Positions 27,273-35,109 of a stretch of DNA of 64,000 bases are shown here, in pieces. This DNA is from CAVWCQ01 sp963753545. Lineage in GTDB: Bacteria > Chloroflexota > Anaerolineae > Aggregatilineales > Aggregatilineaceae. A model generated the notes under the pieces. The model had not been told where the DNA came from. It was given only the letters and a program-made list of their open reading frames with translations, and did no database searches. A program made the position numbers and the translations under genes. The stretch covers positions 1,364,001 through 1,428,000 of the forward strand of contig CAVWCQ010000008.1 of assembly GCA_963753545.1 (NCBI GenBank). Reading direction: 5' to 3'. Every line of letters begins with the position of its first letter. Positions within the stretch are counted from its first letter, which is position 1.

Positions 27273-27854
27273 ATGCTGACAGGAATACTGGTTGATCTCG
27301 TCCCTTACGACAAGCGCTTTCTGGAACTCACCCCGAAATGGGAAATGGGCCCGGCGGGTTGGTGGGCCAACGGCGGCGATGTGGCACTGATCTCCAAAGC
27401 TGATCACCAGCGGCACGTCCAGGAGTGGATCGAACATATGGACAGCGGGCGCGATACAGGAATGGCTTTTGGCATCCAGACCAAAGACGGTACGCCTATC
27501 GGACAGATGGGCATCAACTGGATGTCGCCCACGCACCGCTTCGCTAATCTCGGCGCGCTCATTGGCGAGCCGGATTACTGGGGCAGCGGCTACGGGACCG
27601 ACGCGCTCACGCTGCTGGTTGAATACTGCTTCAACTGGCTCGATCTGCGCAAGGTGTGGATCGGCACGATGAGCGTGAATGTGCGCGTTATGCGCCAGAT
27701 GGAGAAGGTCGGCTTCACCCTCGAAGGGCGATTGCGCCAGATGATGTACGGCAGCGGCGAGTGGTACGACGATATGAATTACGGTCTGCTGCGCGAGGAA
27801 TGGCCCGGACGCGAGGCGGTAGTCGAGCGCCTTGGCATCCGCGCGAGGGAATAA
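27273..27854 (+). CDS. GNAT acetyltransferase 8 of 8
   Basis: A 193-residue member: LTGILVDLVPYDKRFLELTP, acceptor half WEMGPAGWWANGGDVALIS, loop EPDYWGSGYGTDALTLLVEY (second Gly of GGG changed to Ser), RQMEKVGFTLEGRLRQ and REEWPGREAVVERLGI. GAAGGA lies 4 bases before the ATG inside the previous coding end. A strong terminator at 27862-27884 closes the array. Complete. Confidence 0.9.
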   Translation: MLTGILVDLVPYDKRFLELTPKWEMGPAGWWANGGDVALISKADHQRHVQEWIEHMDSGRDTGMAFGIQTKDGTPIGQMGINWMSPTHRFANLGALIGEPDYWGSGYGTDALTLLVEYCFNWLDLRKVWIGTMSVNVRVMRQMEKVGFTLEGRLRQMMYGSGEWYDDMNYGLLREEWPGREAVVERLGIRARE

Positions 27855-27861
27855 CTGGGAA

Positions 27862-27884
27862 GGGCACCGGCAGGTGCCCCTTTT
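27862..27884 (+). terminator. Terminator of the GNAT array
   Basis: GGGCACC-GGCA-GGTGCCC is a perfect 7-bp stem followed by CTTTT, eight bases after the last GNAT stop. Confidence 0.8.
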
Positions 27885-27939
27885 GATTCTCATGTACAAT
27901 GGCAAGAGTCAGATGCGGCTCAGGAAACACGGGGGGGAA

Positions 27940-28269
27940 ATGAACTGCCCAAATTGTCAGGCGACCCTATCAGATGAAGCAGCAATTTGTCCGCAGTGTG
28001 GACAATCTCTTGAAGGTCTTCTCAATCACCCTAAAGCCCAGTCACGCAAAATAACGAAACGATGGTATGTGATTGGAGTGGTTCTGATCATCATGCTCCT
28101 GGCGGCGCTTGTGTTCGTTGGCCGAAGTTTGGGGATGAAGTTGAAGACGCAGTCAGAACCGAAGAAGGTCCCTTTGGCAACGACATCATTAACAGCCTGT
28201 GATCCTGGGCAGGGGCGTTTGCGAACAGTGAACGCCCTTTTTGATTCTTATGAGATATCTGGAGCGTGA
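27940..28269 (+). CDS. Zinc-ribbon membrane protein
   Basis: Begins MNCPNCQATLSDEAAICPQC, a four-cysteine zinc ribbon (CPxC...CPxC). A basic linker follows, then one transmembrane helix (YVIGVVLIIMLLAALVFVG), then a short outer tail. G-rich DNA 3-9 bases before ATG 27940 serves as ribosome site; ATG 27892 is also in frame. The last 20 codons run through a terminator hairpin at 28213-28242. A one-base shift near 28135 would instead end the protein at 28201 (VEDAVRTEEGPFGNDIINSL), which I find more natural. Role unknown; such proteins often anchor membrane assemblies. Confidence 0.6.
   Translation: MNCPNCQATLSDEAAICPQCGQSLEGLLNHPKAQSRKITKRWYVIGVVLIIMLLAALVFVGRSLGMKLKTQSEPKKVPLATTSLTACDPGQGRLRTVNALFDSYEISGA
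28213..28242 (+). terminator. Terminator, GGGCGTT...AACGCCC type
   Basis: GGGCGTT and AACGCCC pair across an 11-base loop and are followed by five T. The flanking GGGCAGG...TTTTTGATTCTTA is shared with the next terminator. Confidence 0.7.
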
Positions 28270-28351
28270 TTTTCGACAGGCTGAAATAGGGTTTACCATC
28301 GGTTCCTCAATGCGCCGCACTCATCCAGGTTTAAGGAATAGATAGGGCAGG

Positions 28352-28380
28352 GGCGTCTGCAACCAGTAGACGCCTTTTTT
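28352..28380 (+). terminator. Second terminator of the same module type
   Basis: GGCGTCT and AGACGCC pair across a 9-base loop, followed by six T. The leader TAGGGCAGGGGCGTCTGC is almost identical to the one at 29906. Confidence 0.7.
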
Positions 28381-28527
28381 GATTCTTTGTCCCGCTTCTC
28401 TTCCATGTTGAATAAATCGCATATAATATAGAAATATGTGAGCTAAAGCAGATACAGTCGGATCAGTCCTCTGTCCAGCAAGTAGAACCTCGCCCGGCTT
28501 CATTGAGTGCCAAAGGAGTTGCCCCGT

Positions 28528-29715
28528 ATGGCTACGATCAAGATAGTCCCAGGTTTCACTCCAAGCACATCAGGCTTTCACTTTGCAAATGCGTTTCCCA
28601 GCGTCCCTCTCGTGACGATTAATGTGCTGGGACAAAATATACCGATTGGCGATGCTTCCAACGGACTGTGCGGCGGAATGGTCTACGCGGTACGGGATTT
28701 CTTTGAATCCAAAACCGCGCTGTGGCCCGACACGACGCCCCCCTCGTCAGGACCGCTTTTCGACTTCTTTGTGAAACGGCTGGTCGACAGCTTCAACCTC
28801 GTTCTCCCACCCCCGCCGCCGCCGCCACCCTTTATCACGCCCACGCCGCCCTTTGGACCCGGTCCCGTAACCTATATGTGGCTGATGGATCCGGCTTTGC
28901 CCGATCACGAGACCGTGGCGAGCAATGCATTGTTGGCTCCGCATGGCCGAGCATGGATTATGATTAATGAGGAATGGCCCAAGATCCAGGCCGATATCGA
29001 CAATGGCATGCTCTCTACCATGGCTCTGGTTGAGATCAAATCACTGGATCCCCTGCAAATGGGCATGAATCACCAGGTCCTGGCCTGGGGATACAAGCTG
29101 GATGGCACTGATCTGACGATTCACGTCTATGATCCCAATTATCCCGACAACAACACCGTTACGCTGTCGCTCAGCATCGCGGATCCACAGCACACGACAC
29201 CTGTCACGTATTCAACGGGTGAGACGATCTGGTGCTTTTTCAAGAGCGTGTATACCTTCGCGTCGCCACCGCCGCCACCGGCCCCGACCCCGTCCCGATG
29301 TTTCATCGCAACGGCGGCCTACGGATCGCCGCTGGCCCCAGAAGTGGATTTCCTCCGCCACGTCCGGGACGATGTGATCAGAAAGACACGGGGTGGTGCT
29401 GAATACTATGATCGCTTCTATGAGCAGTATTATCGAATCAGCCCGCCAATCGCTGACCTGATGTGGCACGACGAACAGTTACGGGACGTGATCGGATCGT
29501 CTCTCGTCACGCCGCTGGTGAACTATTTTCAACTCGCTCTGCGCTTCCCCACTACCGATGTTGACCAGGACATCGAAACCATGCCGGAGCCTTGGAAGTC
29601 ATTCCTGACAGAAGTCCGCGAGGGGTTAGAAAAGTGGACTGAATTGATAGAGTTACCGTACGACTTCACTGATCTGGCGGCTGTTGATGCGGCAGAGGAG
29701 ATTCGATTGTCCTGA
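28528..29715 (+). CDS. Papain-like cysteine protease-type protein with CFI-box C-terminus
   Basis: About 395 residues, no signal peptide. The N-terminal half shows NGLCGGMVYAVRDFF (candidate nucleophile Cys) and later MGMNHQVLAWGY (candidate His) and HVYDPNYPD (candidate Asp/Asn), a papain-fold order. Two proline runs flank the middle. The last 125 residues start with CFIATAAYGSPLAPEVDFLR, which is the CFI-box C-terminal domain described as a sorting-type domain of unassigned machinery. AAGGAG lies 9 bases before ATG 28528. After the stop a frame encoding SYLLRRSQARSDYLEHLQEL continues to 29900 without a start, perhaps a broken small gene. Confidence 0.65.
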   Translation: MATIKIVPGFTPSTSGFHFANAFPSVPLVTINVLGQNIPIGDASNGLCGGMVYAVRDFFESKTALWPDTTPPSSGPLFDFFVKRLVDSFNLVLPPPPPPPPFITPTPPFGPGPVTYMWLMDPALPDHETVASNALLAPHGRAWIMINEEWPKIQADIDNGMLSTMALVEIKSLDPLQMGMNHQVLAWGYKLDGTDLTIHVYDPNYPDNNTVTLSLSIADPQHTTPVTYSTGETIWCFFKSVYTFASPPPPPAPTPSRCFIATAAYGSPLAPEVDFLRHVRDDVIRKTRGGAEYYDRFYEQYYRISPPIADLMWHDEQLRDVIGSSLVTPLVNYFQLALRFPTTDVDQDIETMPEPWKSFLTEVREGLEKWTELIELPYDFTDLAAVDAAEEIRLS

Positions 29716-29912
29716 GCTATCTGTTACGCAGAAGCCAGGCGCGGAGTGATTATCTCGAACATCTGCAAGAACTCGGCCAGATTCCGTTGAAGGCTTCGTC
29801 GGACGAGGGACGAGCAATTGCTGAACGACTACGCGCTTCGGGTCGCTCCGATGGCGGAGATTCAGCGGATTATCGGGAGCACTCATCTGGCGAAGGAATA
29901 ATGAATAGGGCA

Positions 29913-29939
29913 GGGGCGTCTGCAAACGGCGGACGCCCC
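29913..29939 (+). terminator. Terminator-like hairpin of the 28.2-kb module
   Basis: GGGGCGTC and GACGCCCC form an 8-bp stem after a leader identical to the 28.35-kb terminator; the T run is missing. It separates convergent genes. Confidence 0.55.
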
Positions 29940-30006
29940 TGATATCAGAAGCGATCTATGAAAGGAATCGCGCGACTCCCTGGCGGCCCAATCACACAGC
30001 CTCTTC

Positions 30007-32163
30007 CTACGGCGCGACGCCCCACACGCTCACCTTCGAACCGAACGATGTCAGGAGCGATCCATCAGGGTTAAACGAGAGCAATTGTGGTGCGCTGATA
30101 TCCCCATCCATGGCAGCGATCATCTGCCCGCTGCGCACGTCCCATAGATTCACGCCTTGCGACGCTGCTCCGTTGTATCCTCGCCCTTCCGCCAGGATGC
30201 TGCCATCCGGGCTGAGCGCGATAGACTGTGGGAAATTCGCCAGTCCAATCCGGTTCACCACCTCACCATTATCCGCTGATACGATCTGTACAAAGAACGC
30301 GTTGGTCTCGCTATCCTGTGAGACATAGGCCAGGAATTCCCCGTTTGCGCTGGCAGAGACCGTTTCCCCAAGGAACAACCCGTCGTCTGCATAGACCAAC
30401 TGCGGCTCATTCGCCAGGCTATAGATGGCCATGTCGCTGTCGTCATTGAAAAGAATCATGCGAGAGGCATCAGCATTATAAATTACCTGAGCGCTCCCAT
30501 CACCAAAGTCTACGCTGAACCGTTCTGTTTGCGTGCCAACGTCCCACCACGATAGATAGCCAAAGCCGTTAGTAAACATCAGCGTCTGATCATCTGGCCC
30601 GGCATTGATGAGTTGGATGGAAGTCCCTGAGAAACTGTCATAGTCGATGATGTCTGGCAGTTTCTCGATCTCGCGGTGCGTCTGCAAATCGAACCGCCGG
30701 ACGGTAAATGTCGTGTTCGATCCTTCGCCCTGGCGCGCCGTGAAAGCGAACCATGCCCCGCTGCGAGCAAACACTGGCTGCCCAATCTTCTCAACGTTTA
30801 GGACCCTTTCCCCAGTCGTGGTGTCCCACAAGGCGATAGACTCGTCATAATTGAACACCGTTGCCAGCCAGCGCCCATCGGGGCTGAACACAAAATCGGT
30901 GACATTCTGTTCGTGTAACAACCCGTGCAGGACCTGCCCGGTGATCGGATCGAGCAGCCTCACGATTTTCCCGTAGGCGACAGCTAAGATCGCCCCATCC
31001 GGGCTGAAAGCCAAATCCCCGGCCAGGAAATCGTACACAGCCAGTTGGTGTGCCTGGGCCGCGTTCGCTGCGCTGATGGGCGGCAGTCCACGTGCAGCGG
31101 CAGCCGTGAGCGCCGCGGCGGTCTGCTGCGGGATGGGAATATCGACGACGGGCGTGGTTTCAAAGTTGTAATAAAACATCCCTTGCAGGTAATAGCGCTG
31201 GGTCTCTTCGTCCTGCAGGTAGATCTGGACAAGCTCGCGCGTGATGTTCCCAAACCCTGGCTGGAAGTAGTACCCGGCCTCGTCCCTCTGGACCACATGA
31301 TCCCACTCAAGCCTGCTGCCTGGCACAATGGTGAAATAGGGTGCGATGTTCGCATTAAAATAACGCCCGTTATTGTCGAAGGCATGAATAATAATGCTCT
31401 CGCCGGTGCGATTGAACCCGCCGCGATTCTCCAGTTCGATGTGGAAATTGAGCTGATCGGCTCCTGACTCTGTCCTGGTCGGGAGCAGGGCTGCAACCCG
31501 CAGATACACCCGGTCCGTATCGATCTCCAGACTGTTTGCGAATGCCATCTCCGATGATTGTTCGATGGGAAATTCCGTCTTGTACTTGGTCGTCAAATCC
31601 ACAAAGAGGGGACCCTCGCTGCTCTCCAGCGTAAAAGACTCCGGTTCCTGATTCGCAGGAATCTCCCCGTAGACAGTTCCCGTCATCGCCATACCCGGGC
31701 ACAGCGTCGGACCGCCCGCATTCAGATTCCGATACAGCTCCACATAGGCATCACGTTCGTACCCGCCTGTATCGATCATCGCCACACGCATCTGAGGGGT
31801 ATCTTGCCCAAGAAGGACACACCTGCCGCCCTCTGGCACGAAAATCGAAAATTCAGCCAGCCACATTCGCCACCCCGCCTGGACACGAAACAACTCCTGC
31901 TTTATGTAGTGGTTGTACACAGTCTGCGCATTGTCGTCATAGTAGATATTCACCACGCTGCCTCTTGGTGGCGGGGGCAGAGGCGTCGGACTCGCCGAGA
32001 TATCATTGGTGGTGCCTGGCGTGGGCGATGCCGGAAGGCTTACCTCTGTGATTGCTGGTAGGGGCAAAGGCACGGCCTCCCCGTTCGGTTTTTCGTCGTG
32101 CCCGCAGGCAGATAATAGAATTATTAATAATATGCAAGAAATGGCTGATTTGTTTTTAGTCAT
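30007..32163 (-). CDS. Lipoprotein with WD40-like beta-propeller
   Basis: A 718-residue lipoprotein: MTKNKSAISCILLIILLSAC has a lipobox with the lipidated Cys at residue 20, then a Pro/Thr/Ser linker (about residues 25-68). A beta-rich domain of about 280 residues with no name that I can give follows. The C-terminal 340 residues form a propeller with recurring AFSPDGAILAVA, VFSPDGRWLAT, IALSPDGSILAEG and SFNPDGSLLTSFG strands and W-D endings (LWDTTTGE, LWDVRSGQ). It should sit on the outer face of the cytoplasmic membrane and bind proteins or ligands. Convergent with the papain-like gene. Two smaller propeller proteins occur at 53.2 and 60.3 kb. Confidence 0.8.
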   Translation of the reverse strand: MTKNKSAISCILLIILLSACGHDEKPNGEAVPLPLPAITEVSLPASPTPGTTNDISASPTPLPPPPRGSVVNIYYDDNAQTVYNHYIKQELFRVQAGWRMWLAEFSIFVPEGGRCVLLGQDTPQMRVAMIDTGGYERDAYVELYRNLNAGGPTLCPGMAMTGTVYGEIPANQEPESFTLESSEGPLFVDLTTKYKTEFPIEQSSEMAFANSLEIDTDRVYLRVAALLPTRTESGADQLNFHIELENRGGFNRTGESIIIHAFDNNGRYFNANIAPYFTIVPGSRLEWDHVVQRDEAGYYFQPGFGNITRELVQIYLQDEETQRYYLQGMFYYNFETTPVVDIPIPQQTAAALTAAAARGLPPISAANAAQAHQLAVYDFLAGDLAFSPDGAILAVAYGKIVRLLDPITGQVLHGLLHEQNVTDFVFSPDGRWLATVFNYDESIALWDTTTGERVLNVEKIGQPVFARSGAWFAFTARQGEGSNTTFTVRRFDLQTHREIEKLPDIIDYDSFSGTSIQLINAGPDDQTLMFTNGFGYLSWWDVGTQTERFSVDFGDGSAQVIYNADASRMILFNDDSDMAIYSLANEPQLVYADDGLFLGETVSASANGEFLAYVSQDSETNAFFVQIVSADNGEVVNRIGLANFPQSIALSPDGSILAEGRGYNGAASQGVNLWDVRSGQMIAAMDGDISAPQLLSFNPDGSLLTSFGSKVSVWGVAP

Positions 32164-32262
32164 GCGTGATTTCCCATATTGTTATGATCTCTCATTATAG
32201 ACTGAAGTTTGGGAAAAACGAACAGAGGATTAGTCTGGTCAAAGGCGTACTAAAACAAAAAT

Positions 32263-32289
32263 GGGGCGGGTTAAACGGTAATCCGCCCC
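32263..32289. terminator. Hairpin between the AraC and lipoprotein genes
   Basis: GGGGCGG and CCGCCCC form a 7-bp stem with a 13-base loop; an A run lies on the low side, which is a T run for the AraC gene on the minus strand. Confidence 0.6.
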
Positions 32290-32343
32290 TATGAACGGCC
32301 ATCAATCGGCTGCGGCACGAAGGCGATGATGGTGTTTATCAGT

Positions 32344-33291
32344 TCATGGGCCAGGGACAGCACTGATGGTTTCTCGCAGCCGTTGCATGTCACGCATCGG
32401 TGGGACGCCGAAGAGGCTTTTGTATTCCCGATTGAAGTGTGAAGCGTCGTTGTATCCCACGCGATAGGCAGCGCTTGCCGCATCGAGGTCTTCGCCCAGC
32501 ATCAAGCGACGGGCCTCCTGCAACCGCAGCCGCTTCTGGAATTGCAGCGGACTCATCGCCGTGACGGATTTGAAGTGGTGGTGGAAACTCGAGACGCTCA
32601 TACCCAGCTCTTGCGCAAGATCCTCAATGCGAACGGGCTGGTCGAAGTCTTGACGGAGTCGCTCAACTGCCTTAACGATGTCTGGAGCGTATCCCCCTGC
32701 GACGGTAAGATGACAGAGTCTGCCCCCTGATCACCCATCAAGAGGCGATAGATGATTTCCCGCGTGATCAGTGGCCTGAGGACCCGCACTTCGGCAGGGG
32801 AATCCAGAAGCCTGACGAGCCGCACAACAGTATCCAGCAGATACCGCATCCAAGGGGCTGATATCGATGGCTCGTACATCAGCACGATTTGGTGGCAAGG
32901 CGTGACCTGTCTCAACCATAACTGAGCCTACGAGGGTAGGGGATAATTCCAGGCGCAGGCTGAGGTAGGGTCGCTCTTTGGACGCTTCCAGCACTTGACT
33001 GACTCTGGGCAATTCAAGCGTAGTCAGAAGATAGTTGAAAGGGTCATACTGGTAACGGGTGTCGCCTAAAAAGACCACCTTGCTTCCCTGTGCAATCACA
33101 CAAAGCGATGGCTCAAGCACGCTGTGAATCCGCTCCGAAGGCGTGGAGAGGCGACCCAGATGAAGTCCCTGGAGCGGTTGGATGACGCCATCTTCGGGGA
33201 CAGCCCGTGTTATCCGTTCGACCAGCTCTTCACGATTGGCTTTCATCCGCTGTGTCTCGCGCTCTGTTTGCTGATGATTGATTGCGTCCAT
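32344..33291 (-). pseudogene. AraC-family regulator, two frameshifts
   Basis: Transcription activator of the AraC_N subfamily. The N-terminal sensor half runs from MDAINHQQTE with LGRLSTPSERIHSVLEPSLC and IAQGSKVVFLGDTRYQYDP, typical of AraC_N. Near 32840 the frame shifts to LLDTVVRLVRLLDSPAEVRV, and near 32720 it shifts again to GGYAPDIVKAVERLRQDFDQ. The DNA-binding end is intact: MSVSSFHHHFKSVTAMSPLQ (first helix-turn-helix) and AAYRVGYNDASHFNREYKSL (second). It is divergent from the redox operon at 33483, with two direct repeats and a promoter between them, so it very likely controls that operon. In related systems the inducer is an aldehyde or other electrophile; here that is inference. 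Confidence 0.8.
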
Positions 33292-33333
33292 AGAAACCTT
33301 TCCACTGAATTCATGGGGATATCTGTAGAATTA

Positions 33334-33386
33334 TACAATCATCTCAGACGATTCTACAATCATTTCGCGGTATATTTCCCTATAAT
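33334..33386 (+). promoter_or_regulatory. AraC-type activator site and promoter of the redox operon
   Basis: TACAATCATCTC (33334-33345) and TACAATCATTTC (33355-33366) are direct repeats spaced 21 bp, two helical turns, as for AraC half-sites. The inner repeat covers the -35 position of the perfect -10 TATAAT at 33381-33386; there is no good -35 hexamer, as expected for an activator-dependent promoter. Confidence 0.65.
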
Positions 33387-33482
33387 GAACAGCAGATAGA
33401 GAGAATTCCTGGTTCTTTTTGAAGGTGCTCTGTAATTTTATTCAAGAATGGATAAAGACTAAAAACGGAGAAAATCAAAAAA

Positions 33483-33878
33483 ATGGAAATCAGAAGGAAT
33501 GGCTCACAACCTTCTAACCAGGGACCTGCGGAATGGTTCACCGGCGCGGTACGTGTTGATCCGCTGTTTGCCCCAACTGAGCCAGCACGGGCAGGGGGTG
33601 CCAGCGTGACGTTTGAACCCGGCGCGCGGACGGCGTGGCACAGTCATCCATTGGGCCAAACCCTGATCGTGACTTCCGGCTGTGGGCGAGTACAGCGTTG
33701 GGGCGGCCCAATCGAGGAAATTCGTCCGGGTGACGTGATTCAGTTCGCGCCGGGTGAGAAACACTGGCACGGGGCCGCACCAACCACAGCGCTGACGCAC
33801 ATCGCCATCGCGGAAAAGCTCGACGGCCAGTCGGCTGACTGGATGGAAAAGGTCAGCGACGAACAATATCAGGGCTGA
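33483..33878 (+). CDS. Cupin-domain protein
   Basis: A 131-residue single cupin of the type found next to carboxymuconolactone-decarboxylase-like and aldo/keto reductase genes. Metal-binding cupin motif 1 is HSHPLGQTLIVTSGCGRVQ (His, His, Gln/Glu pattern) and motif 2 is PGDVIQFAPGEKHWHGA. Related proteins include small (R)-mandelonitrile-lyase-like and quercetinase-like cupins. First gene of the AraC-controlled operon; the nearest AG-rich site (CGGAG) is 13 bases before the ATG. Confidence 0.85.
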   Translation: MEIRRNGSQPSNQGPAEWFTGAVRVDPLFAPTEPARAGGASVTFEPGARTAWHSHPLGQTLIVTSGCGRVQRWGGPIEEIRPGDVIQFAPGEKHWHGAAPTTALTHIAIAEKLDGQSADWMEKVSDEQYQG

Positions 33879-33920
33879 TGGTTGAGTAAGCAAATCTCTG
33901 AGTGACAGGCAGGAGTCAGG

Positions 33921-34670
33921 ATGATCAGCAATAACATCGAAGGGAAAATCGTCGTCATCACGGGTGCGAGCAGCGGGCTGGGCGAGGCCACCGCCCGCCT
34001 ACTCTCCGCGCAGGGAGCAAGCGTTGTGCTGGGGGCAAGGCGTATTGATCGTCTCCAATCCTTAGCCGACGAGTTGAACGGCAACGGCGGTAAAGCCCTC
34101 GCTGTAACGACAGACGTCACGGATTATGACCAGGTCAAGCGTCTGGTCGACGCAGCCGTACAGACCTATGGACGTATTGACGTCATGATTAACAACGCCG
34201 GGTTGATGCCACGAGCGCCGCTTGAGCGCCTCAAGATCGACGAATGGAATCGGACAATCGACGTGAATATCAAAGGCGTGTTGTACGGCATTGCTGCGGC
34301 GCTGCCCTATATGAAGGAACAGAAAGCCGGACATATCATCAATGTTTCCTCTGTGGCTGGCCATAAGGTTGGCCCTGAAAACGCCGTATACGCGGCGTCT
34401 AAGCACGCAGTTCGGGTCATATCCGAAGGGCTGCGGCAGGAAGTCAAGCCTTACAACATTCGTACTACGGTGATCTCACCCGGCGCAATCGCGACAGAAC
34501 TTCCGAACAGCATAAGCGATCCAGACATCGCCGAGGGCATCCAGAAGTTCTATGATGAGATCGCGATTCCTGCCGACTCGTTTGCGCGGGCAGTCGTCTT
34601 TGCCATGAGCCAACCAGAGGATGTGGACGTGAACGAGATTCTATTTCGGCCAACGCGCCAGATGGTGTAA
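33921..34670 (+). CDS. Short-chain dehydrogenase/reductase (SDR)
   Basis: A 249-residue NAD(P)-dependent enzyme of the classical SDR type. Cofactor loop TGASSGLGEATARLL (TGxxxGxG) near residue 14, NNAG near residue 90, catalytic Ser in NVSSVAG and YAASKHAV (YxxxK) near residue 158. GARRIDRL after strand 2 suggests NADPH preference. AGGAG lies 4-5 bases before the ATG. Second gene of the operon. The substrate is likely a small carbonyl compound. Confidence 0.92.
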   Translation: MISNNIEGKIVVITGASSGLGEATARLLSAQGASVVLGARRIDRLQSLADELNGNGGKALAVTTDVTDYDQVKRLVDAAVQTYGRIDVMINNAGLMPRAPLERLKIDEWNRTIDVNIKGVLYGIAAALPYMKEQKAGHIINVSSVAGHKVGPENAVYAASKHAVRVISEGLRQEVKPYNIRTTVISPGAIATELPNSISDPDIAEGIQKFYDEIAIPADSFARAVVFAMSQPEDVDVNEILFRPTRQMV

Positions 34671-34713
34671 TTCTGAACACGCAATACTAGACAGTGAATA
34701 AGGAGAACAATCG

Positions 34714-35034
34714 ATGGCTAAAGAACAGCCCACCCTTGATCAGGTAAGAGATTTCGCACCCAAGTTGATGGAACTGACCGATGACGTGCTCTTTGGCGAT
34801 ATTTGGGAACGTCCGGGTCTGTCCAAGCGCGACCGCAGTTTGATTACTGTTGCGGCCCTCGTCGCGCTGTACCGGATCAACGAATTGCCATCTCACATTA
34901 AGCGCGCCCGGGCCAATGGGATCAGCAATGATGAACTGGCCGAACTGTTCACGCATCTTGCTTTCTACGCCGGATGGCCGAGTGCGATAACAGGTGTCAG
35001 GACAGCGATAGCGACCCTGGACGAAACAGAGTAG
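34714..35034 (+). CDS. Carboxymuconolactone decarboxylase-family protein
   Basis: A 106-residue AhpD/CMD-fold protein. The core is WERPGLSKRDRSLITVAALV followed by LPSHIKRARANGISNDELAE and LAFYAGWPSAITG, the usual CMD family signature. The CxxC pair of AhpD-type peroxidase reductants is absent, so it is of the decarboxylase-like branch. AAGGAGA lies about 7 bases before the ATG. Such genes commonly travel with cupin, SDR and AKR genes under AraC control. Confidence 0.9.
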   Translation: MAKEQPTLDQVRDFAPKLMELTDDVLFGDIWERPGLSKRDRSLITVAALVALYRINELPSHIKRARANGISNDELAELFTHLAFYAGWPSAITGVRTAIATLDETE

Positions 35035-35109
35035 CGTTTCAGAGGGGTCAAAGGTTAACGCCAATACCAGGGTTGATTATTCAAGAAAGGCAAACAAGGA
35101 GAAGTAGAG

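Noticed and set aside
22946..27854. GNAT array read as a CRISPR-like or satellite repeat
   Set aside because: The repeated DNA consists of full coding genes with diverged sequence; there are no short spacers.
19803..27854. Single antibiotic-resistance island
   Set aside because: Many GNAT genes lie here, but none matches a recognised aminoglycoside or streptothricin acetyltransferase signature and there is no integrase or att site.
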